From Prorocentrum cordatum (lineage: Eukaryota; Sar; Dinophyceae; Prorocentrales; Prorocentraceae), in the NCBI GenBank assembly GCA_963575745.1, contig CAUYUJ010019920.1:18025-82024 (forward strand): a DNA stretch of 64,000 bases, in the 5' to 3' direction. The notes under the pieces are model-generated. The model was not told where the DNA came from. It was given only the letters and a program-made list of their open reading frames with translations, and ran no database searches. The translations under genes were made by a program, and so were the position numbers. Below, piece after piece: positions 1 to 9,000 of this stretch (position 1 is the stretch's first letter; every line of letters begins with the position of its first letter).

Positions 1-149
1 TACTGGGGGGGTTCGTGCAGCCTACCAGAGGAGGTCGTGTTTACCGGGGGGGTTCGTGCAGGCTCGCACAGGGAATGGCGCCAGCTCGAAACCCCCCAGG
101 AGAGATTACCGGGGGGGGGGGTTCGCTCCGCACCGGGCACCGCCGACAT

Positions 150-660
150 ATCCCAAATCCGGAATCCGAAAGGAGTGATGGATATCCGCGCGGAGCCCAC
201 GCCGAATCCGGAATCCGGAATCCGGAATCCGAAATCTGGAATCCGAAATCCGAGCGGCGTGATGGATCTCCGCGGGGAGCCGACGCCGAATCCGGAATCC
301 GGAATCCAGAATCCGGAATCAAGAATTCTGGATTCTGGAGTCCGAGGTCCAATCCGGAATCCGGAATCCGGAATCCCAGCGGCGTGATGGATCTCAGCGT
401 GGAGCCCACGCCGAATCTGGAATCCGGAATCCGGAATCCAGAATCCGGAATCGGGAATCCGAGCGGCGTGATGGATCTCCGCGTGGAGCCCACGCCGAAT
501 CCAGAATCCCGAATCCAGAATCCGGATGGATCTCCACGCGTGGAGCCCACGCCGAATCCGGAATCCGGAATCCGAAATCCGGAATCCGGAATTCGAGATT
601 TTGAGGTCCAATCCGGAATCCGGAATCCGAGAGGCGTGATGGATATCCGCGCGGAGCCCA
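150..660. repeat. Composite minisatellite: 7-bp AATCCGG runs alternating with a ~38-bp core
   Basis: Runs of the heptamer GGAATCC/AATCCGG alternate with a longer core (ggcgtgatggatctccgcg followed by tggagcccacgccg). The core recurs at about 172, 256, 381, 464, 524 (shortened) and 633, so the array has a higher-order structure. The tract is open in several frames on both strands, but the predicted peptides are only translated repeat (Asn-Pro-Glu-Ser type), so I do not call a gene. Confidence 0.85.
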
Positions 661-667
661 CGCCGAA

Positions 668-832
668 TGGCATGTGCGTACCCTAACGGGCGAGTCGGGT
701 CGGCCGGGCCAGACATTAAAATATGATGCGTCATCGGGTTGGCACGTGCGTACCCTAACGGGCGGATCGGGTCGGGCGGGCGGGAAATTGAAGCATGATG
801 CGTTATCGAGTTGGCACGCGCGTACCCTGAAG
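668..832. repeat. 73-74-bp tandem repeat, about 2.3 copies
   Basis: The segment ggcatgtgcgtaccctaacg starts at 668, recurs with one change at 741, and begins again at 815 before diverging. The rest of the unit (gatgcgtcatcgggttggca) is also repeated. No coding function is visible. The 833-989 stretch that follows has no recognisable feature. Confidence 0.75.
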
Positions 833-989
833 AACCAACGTGAAAATGTGAGGGATGAGGTCCCTCAGCCTGAAAGAGAACAGAGTGCCGCGGGCAGCAC
901 ACGCCCAAGCAACCTGAACCGATCGCTACGGAAGGGTCCAAAGCTAATCGCTGCACCTCGGGCGTTTATAGCCCTTCGCAACGTTTAGC

Positions 990-1011
990 CTTGAGCCAAA
1001 ATGGTTACGGA
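990..1011 (-). other. Dinoflagellate spliced-leader (DinoSL) relic
   Basis: Read on the minus strand, these 22 bases match the conserved dinoflagellate trans-spliced leader (D-CCGTAGCC-ATTTTGGCTCAAG) at all but one position: GTAGCC is GTAACC. In a true SL RNA gene the leader is followed directly by a GT donor. Here the next minus-strand bases are GCTAAACG, so this is not an SL RNA gene. It fits the 5' end of a trans-spliced mRNA that was reverse transcribed and re-inserted, with the retrocopy body running leftwards (below 990). No clear coding sequence survives there. Confidence 0.8.
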
Positions 1012-1570
1012 TTTCCCCTCCTCCACCTCCTCCTCCTCCTCCTCCTCCTCCTCCTCCTTCTCCTCCTCCACTCCTCCTCCTCCTCCCTCCTCCTCCTCCT
1101 CCTCCTCCTCCTCCTCCTCCTCCTCCTCCTCCTCCTCCTCCTCCTCCTCCTCCTCCTCCTCCTCCTCCTCCTCCTCTCTCCTCCCTCCCCTCCTCCCCCT
1201 CCTCCTCCCCCTCCTTCCCTCCTCCTCCTCCTCCTCTCCTCCTCCTCCTCCTCCCTCTTCCTCCTCCTCCTCCCTCCTCCTCCTTCCTCCTCCTTCCTCC
1301 TCCCTCCTCTTCCCTCCTCCCTCCTCCTCCCTCCTCCTCCCTCCTCCCTCCTCCCCTCCTCCCCTCCTCCCCTCCTCCCCCCTCCCCCTTCCTCCTTCCT
1401 CGCTCCTCCCTCCTCCCTCCTCCCTCTTCCCTCCTCCCTCCTCCCGCCTCCTTCCTCCCTCCTCCCTCCTCCCTCCTTCCTCCTCCCCCCTCCCTCCTCC
1501 CCCTCCCCTCCTCCTCCTCCTCCTCCTCCTCCTCCCCTCCTCCTCCTCCTCCTCCTCCTCCTCCTAGTCC
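1012..1570. repeat. TCC/CTC polypyrimidine tract (about 550 bp)
   Basis: Almost pure pyrimidine on the plus strand, built from TCC triplets with CCC/TTC variants. It is open in all plus frames (poly-Ser, poly-Leu, poly-Pro) and on the minus strand (Gly/Arg/Glu), which is typical of simple sequence. It directly adjoins the spliced-leader relic. Extreme strand asymmetry makes triplex (H-DNA) formation possible. Confidence 0.9.
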
Positions 1571-1679
1571 TCCTCTTCTTCGGCAATCCACCGCGAGCTC
1601 CTCGAATCAGGCACGGCGAACGAAACCGAAACGGAACAATTGGACGAGTCACCCCGACTCGTCAGGCCAGGCTTTATAG

Positions 1680-2545
1680 CCTGGAGTGAGGATGTTTCGA
1701 ACGGCGGCGCTGGAACTGTGAGGATGTCTCGAGCGGCGGCGCCAGAGTGGTGGACGCCCCTGGCGCTCCTGACGCTCTCGACGCTCCTGACGCTTCTGAC
1801 GCTCCTGACGCTCCTTACGCTCCTGACGCTCCTGACGCCCCTGACGCTCCTGACGCCCTGACGCTCCTGACGTTCCTGACGCTCCTGGCGTCCCCGACGC
1901 TCCCTGACGCTCCCTGACGCTCCCTGACGCTCCTGACGCCCTTGACGCTCTTGACGCTCCTGACGCTCTTGACGCTCTGACGCTCCTGACGCTCTTAACG
2001 CCCCTGACGCTCCTGATGCTCGAGCGGCGGCGCTGGAGTTGTGAGAATGTTTTGAGCGGCGGCGCCTGAATTGTGAGGATGTTTTGAGCGGCGGCGCCTG
2101 AGTTGTGAGGATGTCTCGAGCGGCGGCGCCGAAGTTGTGAGGGTGTCTCGAGCGGCGGCGCCCGAATTGTGAGGACATTTCGAGCGGCGGCGCCCGAATT
2201 GTGAGGATGTCTCGAACGGCGGCGCCGGAGTTGTGAGGATGTCTCGAGCGGCGGAGCCGGAGTGGTGGACGCCCCTGACGCTCCTGACGCTCCTGACGCT
2301 CTGACGCTCCTGACGTTCCTGACGCTCCTGACGCTCCTGACGCCCCTGACGCTCCTGACGCTCCCTGACGCTCCCTGACACTCCTGACGCCCCTGAAACA
2401 AGCGCTGACGCTCTTGACGCCCCTGACGATCCTGACGCCCCTGACGCCCTTGACGCTCCTGACGCTCTGACGCCTGGAGCCTCAGGAGCGTCAGGAGCGC
2501 CAGAGCGTCAAGAGCGTCAGGAGCGTCAAAAGCGTCAGAACGTCA
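1680..2545. repeat. GACGCTCCT nonamer arrays flanking a 32-bp tandem repeat; terminal inverted part
   Basis: Two arrays of the nonamer GACGCTCCT (about 1756-2030 and 2272-2480) flank seven or so copies of a 32-bp unit (gtgaggatgt..tgagcggcggcgcc..; about 2018-2262, with further copies near 1685-1750). From about 2476 to 2545 the nonamer appears as its reverse complement (AGGAGCGTC), so the right end can fold back on the array. The long frames here (Arg-Gln-Glu-Arg and Leu-Leu-Thr repeats) are translated repeat. Confidence 0.85.
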
Positions 2546-4019
2546 GCACTTTTTTCAGGGGCGCGCTGCGCCAGCTCTCCGAAACTGGAACCCAAGAGTC
2601 GGATCGGCCTGGAATCGAAGCTCCTAATTTGGCCAAGCCTCTCAGGGGCAGCTGGCGAAAGGCCATGGACGGCCTGGCCAAGCATGGTGCTGGCATATCA
2701 CTGACCCCTCCCGCGAACTTCACGCGACGCCCCATGACTTTCGAACCAGCAGGCCTTGAAGGCGATGTGATATCACTTCTTTTTTGCGCAAAGACAAGGC
2801 GAGTTGCAGTAGCTGCAGTGGTCTGGCTGATGGGGCAACGTCGGGCCTACCCTCCAACGGAGTGCCACACAGCATCTAAGGCAAGGACAAAGAAGTCCGC
2901 CCACCGCTTTGGGTGACTAATCACAGTGTGTGAAATCGACGGGCAACCCGCCTCATGCAATGCCCAGCTACCCTCGCCCATTTGACAAGTGGCCCCGAAT
3001 GACAGATCTGCCACTGGCAACAAGGAGGGTTCCAGTATCCACGAGTGTCCACTGAAAAGTGACACAAATTGACAGGACATCTCCGAGCCCAGAAATGGGA
3101 GATCTCGGGCGAAATTGATTGAACCATCTCAGGTCTGGACATCCCCGAAAACATAGTCCCAACGATGCCTCAGGCGAAAAAGACCAGGACCACGTGAGGT
3201 GAGGACATAAGACGTACATAAACCCGGAGTGGCAATGAGATCTCAAGCGAAACGAACAGTCCACAGCAACTGCGAGCCCAGAGCAGCGAGGAAACGGGAT
3301 CTGATACCGTGCGGCAAAAACATCGACTAATCCAGAATAGCGAGGATGCACCGGGCGAAGATTGCTCTGCGAGGATGTTTCAAGCCACAAAAGCTGGACC
3401 GCCTCATGACAGCGGCGAAGAAGCCGAAGCGAAATGGGCTGGACTATCTCTCGCGCGGCAACTCGAAACCCATAACTGCAGGGATGTCTCGAGACCGACC
3501 GGACTGCCTCACAGGCCGCATCTCAGGGCCCAAATTACCGATGATGGTTTCGCCGAAACCGACCCAGGCAACTTCTCGCATGGGGTCTCCTAACTCAAAA
3601 ACACATCCGTCTTCTGGGCAGGAGATGGTCAATCACGGTTCCTTGTCCAACCCCATTTTTCCCCTTCGGGGATGGGGTCGTTGCTGCTCCTGGATGATAT
3701 TTGCCACCACGCCCAATCTACCAACCGCTAACCCGAGTCACTGCCACCCCTCTCGATTCAAACCAACAACAAATTGAAATACCCCCAGGCGGCTCCCCTA
3801 TTGGAGCTCGGAAATGCGATGCGATCTGTCGGAACGATGATCATCGGATTATCATGGTTATGTAGATCCGCCACCGTGCCTCTGGGCACGGAGTGGGCGT
3901 GCCCTCAGGTCCTTGCCATCATCCTCTCAACCTCAGTCATCACGCCTGAGGAGTCGTTGAGAGCCCCAAACCTCACATCGCGACATCTTCTCCTGGGGCT
4001 TCTCGCGGTTTCTCGCGTG
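2546..4019. other. Intergenic, no recognisable gene
   Basis: Short open frames occur on both strands but none has a recognisable domain or consistent coding character. Between about 3060 and 3560 there are loose, diverged repeats around ggatgtctcgag / ggacatctc and ggactatctc, related in wording to the 32-bp unit upstream. This suggests an old eroded satellite. I see no RNA gene. Confidence 0.5.
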
Positions 4020-4640
4020 ACCGTTTCGGAGCGATGGGGGCCCCCAAACGGGCCCAACAGGGCCCAAAGAGGCCCACGACGGCCCAGAACGCCCCGAGAC
4101 GCCAAAAGATCGCTCCAAGACGCTCTGAATGGCCTCAAGATGGCCCAAGAGGCCTCCAAAATGCCCCAAGAGGCCTCGAAGATGCCTCCCAAGAGGACCC
4201 AGAGAGGCAAAAATCATTGATGTGCATTCGTTGTTTCAAAGATTTTGGCGTTCTCGCCGTGTTTCCTTCCCGACGCTCTCTGACGGCCCTCGAGGCTCCC
4301 GATACCACCCCAGGACTGCCCAAGAGGCCTCCAAGAGGGCCCCAAGGCGGCCCTCGAGGGCCCAGGAGGCGCCCAAGACGGCCCAAGAGGACCCCGAGAC
4401 GGCCCCAACAGTGGCCCGAGAGAGGGAACACGAACCGAAAATCCGAGCGTTCCGCCCCAAGAGGCCCCCAGGAGGCCCCAAGAGGCACTCAAGAGGCACT
4501 CACGAGGCGCCCAAGGGACCCAACAGCGACCCCAAGAGGCCCCAAAACTGCCCCCAGCAGGCCTCAAAACTGCATCCAAGAGGCTCCCTAAAGGTCACCC
4601 TCGAAATCCCACCGAACATCCAACAGGCTTCACACCCACA
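4020..4640. repeat. Dispersed CCCAAGAGGCCC-rich repeat, copy 1
   Basis: A ~600-bp segment built from imperfect CCCAAGAGGCCC / CCAAGACGGCCC blocks, with a T-rich unique core (about 4215-4290: gttgtttcaaagattttggc..) and a second core (gaacacgaaccgaaaatccg, about 4430). Both cores and their order recur at 33060-33800 (gttgattttcattggttttt.. and ccacgcaccggaaaacccag), so this is a dispersed repeat and not a local tandem. The long Arg/Pro-rich frames on either strand are repeat-derived. Confidence 0.7.
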
Positions 4641-5099
4641 ACCCAGGCACAAGTTGGGATGGGCTGAAGGCCATTCAATAGAGAGGAGTTCGAGGTGCAA
4701 CAGAGAATCAAGAGTCCAGGGGGCGAGGCTCAAGCCTGGATGTCTCACCTGGACCCTTCCTACCGTGTTCGGAAAGGCAGCCCGACAACAAACGAATCAA
4801 ACATACGTCGCTCAATTGGGGTCGGCGGCAGAGGCGGCAGCCCTTCGATTTCGAGGATGTCTGCGGCGTCGGGTCCGACAGGATCTGAGCAGCGTGTGCG
4901 TGGGCCCTGGCCCAGAGCAATCGCTGGAGCAAGAAATGCCTATGCTGCAGCCATCTTGGGGCAACCTCTGGCCTTCCTGAGGCAACCACGAGACCACGCC
5001 GAGAGGGTAGGTTGGGGGTGGGGCTCGCAGGACTCCTGACGACGGCTCGGACGGCCTGCGTCGGCAAGGAGTCCTCGCAGCATGCTGTTGTCATCCCCC
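4641..5099. other. Intergenic, nothing recognised
   Basis: Mixed-complexity sequence after the dispersed repeat. Overlapping open frames exist on both strands, but none has a motif or codon pattern that would support a gene. Confidence 0.4.
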
Positions 5100-5330
5100 G
5101 CCATGGTCAAGAGGGGAAGGGAGGGGGAGGGAGAGGAGGGAGGGATGGGATTGTGAAGGGAGGTGGGGGGAAGGGAGGGAGAGAGAGGGCGAGGGAGGGA
5201 GGGAGGGGGAGGGGGAGAGAGGGAGGGGGGGGTAAGGGAGGGGAAGGGAGGGGAATGGAGGAGGAGGGAGGAACGGGAGGGAGGGGAGGGAGGGATGGGA
5301 TTGTGAGGGGAGAGGTGGAGAAAAGGATGC
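5100..5330. repeat. G-rich purine tract (GGGA)n
   Basis: About 230 bp of nearly pure purine with many runs of three to six Gs (gggaggga units), the mirror image of the TCC tracts elsewhere. Dense G-runs give strong G-quadruplex potential on the plus strand. The frames across it (Gly/Arg/Glu) are low complexity. Confidence 0.85.
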
Positions 5331-5368
5331 AAGGAAGGCGCGCAGGCAGGGTTCGAAGAAAGAAAAAA

Positions 5369-5523
5369 TGCCACAAACACAAACTTTCGACGCCTCGCGC
5401 GGTTTTGGATCTGCGCTGGACCTCCCTCCCTGGCGCGCGGAGCGCGCCAGGGGCGGCGCTGGGGCGGGCCCAGCGCAGATCCAAGAAATCCGCGCGGAGC
5501 GCCAAAAGTTGATGTTTATGCCG
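5369..5523. repeat. Foldback element / long imperfect hairpin
   Basis: The left arm (about 5369-5421) pairs with the right arm (about 5467-5523). It includes a perfect 15-bp stretch TTGGATCTGCGCTGG and a weaker outer part (cacaaacacaaacttt against catcaactttt). Inside is a second, perfect hairpin: CCCTGGCGCGC (5428-5438), a 3-base loop, and GCGCGCCAGGG (5442-5452). The result is one ~155-nt stem-loop. It could be a small MITE-like foldback or a structured RNA. No coding potential is apparent. Confidence 0.65.
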
Positions 5524-5525
5524 CT

Positions 5526-6058
5526 TGTACTCCTTCGAAGGGTACCCATCGGTCGGAAGAAATAAGTGGCGACTCTTATCGCAGGTGGACAAACGTCCGC
5601 AGCGACACCGGCAGCCAGCCCAGGTCAAAGAGACAAGAGCTACAGTCGGACTTGATTGGAGAGGACACGCGAGAGGACACAAGACCCTTGCGAAGGCCAC
5701 ATCGCCATTGGAGTGTAAGAAGGCACGTGTCGCGAGGCACAGGACACAAGGATACCCTTGAGCTGGCAGGGTCGACCTACTATTCTGGGCCGGCTGTACT
5801 CTCAATCGTTCTTCCCCTTTCGGGCGTTGGCAGAACTGGGTTCAGTGTGACCTGGTTGAAAAATGTGTACTGGGGGACGCCCCCCCCGCCCCGTTCCACT
5901 AACCGGAACTGCCGTCACCCGAAAAACACCAGCTACGGCAGACCTGGTTTGGTCACTCTGGCCAATTTAGGGGCTACGGGGTCCTACCACTAACCGGCTC
6001 CCCTTACCTGGGGTCCTGGCTATACCCGAGAGGCCGCCCGAGACAATCTTCGGGGCCC
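5526..6058. other. Leader region upstream of LINE-A ORF1
   Basis: No gene is recognised. The last ~180 bp contain short inverted C/G-rich words (for example cccgagacaatcttcgggg at about 6037) just before the ATG of the large frame, and may be the 5' untranslated region of the retrotransposon. The true 5' end of the element cannot be set without other copies. Confidence 0.35.
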
Positions 6059-9000
6059 ATGGTGGTAAAGACTTGCGAGAATGTCGCTGGCTCCCGCCAC
6101 GATCTGAACCTGAACCTCCTGAAGGGAAACCTCTCGGTGGTGGCGGGCCCCATTGGGGTACGAATTGCAGGACTGGCAGTTGTTGGATGGGTCTTCAGCC
6201 TCGCGATGTTCTTGTGGGTAATCTACAATTTCGCGTGCTGGTGGACAAGCCTCGCTGCAAATCTAATTCAGCGTGTTGTTGGACGCGCCGGCCATGCAAA
6301 AGATAAAGATAAAGATGAAAATAAAGATAAAGATGCAGATAAGATGAAGTACGTGCTGTCCGCTCGCTTCTGTGGAGGTCAGAGGTTTCCCTACAGGAGG
6401 CTCAGGTCCCACAAAGAAGCCATTCCTGCGTTGCTTGTGTACGTGGGGAAGCAGCAGAACATGAGCGGAGGAGGAAAGAAGAGAGCGATGAGGCAGAGGA
6501 AGAGGAGGAAGAGGAGGAGGAGGAGAAAAGAATTCAGGGATGTTGTGCATGAGGGAAGTGGTGATCCAGGTGTAGTTCGGGATGCCGTGAAGATTGGGAC
6601 GGGGAGAGCGCACGAAGTGGCGGAAAAGCAGGATGAGGAGGAGCAGAGGAAAGATCAGGAAGGGAAGCATGAAGAGGCGGAGAAGCATCAGGAGGAGGGA
6701 CAGAGGGAAGAGCGTGAAGGGAAGAAAGGGCTACGCCGCAAAGCTAAGAACAAGTCTTGGTGGAAGGGCGCACGAGCTAGAAAGGCAGCTCGTGAATTGA
6801 GGGGAGGGCCGGAGGAGTCAGAGGCAGAAGAAAGCCAGCCAAAGGATGGAGTACGCCTTCCAGACCACAGGCTTCGAGGTGGAGCTCAAGGATCCGCCGT
6901 CACTGCCCAGCAAAGGGCAGAGAAGCAACTACTGGAACAGCTCGCGGCACTTCTGCAAGGGTTCAGCCGCGAAGTTGAAAGCGACAGAGGTCAGGCCGGC
7001 GTAGGGAAGAAGGAGGAAAGTACCAGGAGTCAAAGAGGGGATGCACAGCGCGGGCGGCAGCAAGCGCAGCCGGACTCCCAAAACAGCCAGAGGAAGAGGG
7101 AAAGGCAGAGGAGGAGAAAGGAAGGGTCCGATTTGCTGAACGCATTGACGACAGTGGTCGAGCGAGTCCAACGATCAGGCGACACGGGGACTCTGCTCCA
7201 AAGGCTGAGGATGATCGTGGAGGCGGCCACGAGAGGTACCCTGGGAAGCATAGGTGGCGAAGCCGAGCTGAAGGGACCTACGCCGCCTGCCCCTGCTGCA
7301 GGTAAGGGAGGGGCACGTGAAGGAGGAAGCAAAGGAGGAGGGAAAGGAGGAAAGGGCAAAGGAGGCGAGAAAGCAGGAGGAAACAAAGGAAGTCAGATAG
7401 GAGGAGGCGGCCGCGAGGACCTGGACGCCCCTCAGCAGTCCTGGGCGCAGCGGCTTAAGACGCAGCAGGAAGGCACAGGAGAGTGGAAGACAATGGCACG
7501 AGGCAGACCCAATCTGCGGCTCTGGCCAGGAGACTGGCCGCCAGAGCAGGCCCTCGTGGCGCCGCAGGTGGAAAAACTCATGGAGCAGGGGCGCAAGACA
7601 GAGGTCACGAGAGCAAAGCTCATCTTGGACCACAGTGCCGGGCAGGTTGACTCCATGAGGATGCTTGCGAAGAGCTACAGCATGACGGAAAAGATCGCCG
7701 TTGTCCTTGGTTGGCAAAAGGGGCAGGAGGAGGAAGCGCAGAAAGGAGAGGAGGAGAAGTGGCTCAGGATCCTGGGGCTCGGCGGGCAACCGAAGTTGGC
7801 CAAACTCCGAGTGGCCCCACTGGTGAGCGAGGCCGGCCTCCCGGACCTCGGACAGCCCACCCAGGCAGCACGAGGTGAGCTAGGAGAAAAATCGACGGTC
7901 CATGAGGTCGAGGTTGAGGCGGTCCGAGTCATGATGGTCAGGGAGTTTATGGAGGAGAGGGCATGGGAAGCAGCAGTGAGGAGGCCAGCAAGCATCTTCC
8001 TCACGTACGCGAAGGACAAGAACATTCTGCACACCTACAGGTGGAACGCGCAGAACAAGTCTGGGAGCCAGGAGACTGTGAGCATCGTGGGCTATGCCAA
8101 GGTGCCAAAAGACTCCGTTCCTGCGGTGTTGGCCACCTCGGGCCAGCGAGGCATCTTCGTGGAGCGCCTCAGCAATTCAGGTGCCCGGCCCACGGTCGAG
8201 TGGTGCTACCAGCAAGAAGAGGAGGAAGCCAAGGAGTACCTGCAAAGAGCGCTCCGAGGAGACAGAGGAGAAGGACTTGCTTTCCGCATGGGAGGGCGCT
8301 CGCAACTTGGAGTGCGCCTACCACAAGGAGAGGACCTTGCACTCAAACGGAAGATCGAGGTCGTGGTGTCTGGGGCGCCCAAGCAATGGGGAGCATCGGA
8401 AATCATCCGCTTCCTCAAAGATCAAGGGTGGGAGGAGGCAGAGGTGAAAGGATATCCAGCAGGAAGGAGAGGGTGGGTGGTCTCCACCGTGCCCCCAGCA
8501 GGAGGAGCGGCGACAGGGATCGGGTACACGCTGGCGGCTGCCGGGGCAAAGGTCATCACGGTGTCCCGCCTGGCGAAGACGCACCGGGCGCCGGTGACCC
8601 AGTCCATCGAGTACGCCGGAGGAGGCATCCGCAGCGATCTGCTCAAGAAAGCCGAGGAGCCACAGCAGCAGGCGGCGAGAGGGGCCCAGCAGAGGAAGGA
8701 TGAGGACAAGAAAAAGGAGGAAGAGGAAGCCAGAGAAGGCAGAATGGAGGCAGAGGAGGAGAGAAAGACAGAGGATGCAGGCAAGAGGAAGGAGGATGGC
8801 ACTGCAGCGAAGCCGCAGGAGAAGAAGACCAAGATAGGAGACGCCACCCATCCCATGGGTGGGACCCTGTGGGACCTCGGTGGCAATGGGGACTGCGGAG
8901 TCCGTGCTTGCTGTGGAGTGTGGGGGATCATGCAAGGACGTAATAAAGAAGATATACGGCGAAAGATTCAGGATGAGGCGGCTCAATTTCGATTTTCGGT

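Noticed and set aside
990-1011. Spliced-leader RNA gene
   Set aside because: No GT donor follows the leader, so it is a relic and not an SL RNA gene.
944-1689. Long poly-Ser/Leu/Gly/Arg open frames on both strands
   Set aside because: They translate a TCC tract and are open in several frames at once.
1564-2401. Arg-Gln-Glu-Arg repeat proteins on the minus strand
   Set aside because: They follow the period of the nonamer and 32-bp satellites; no non-repeat domain.
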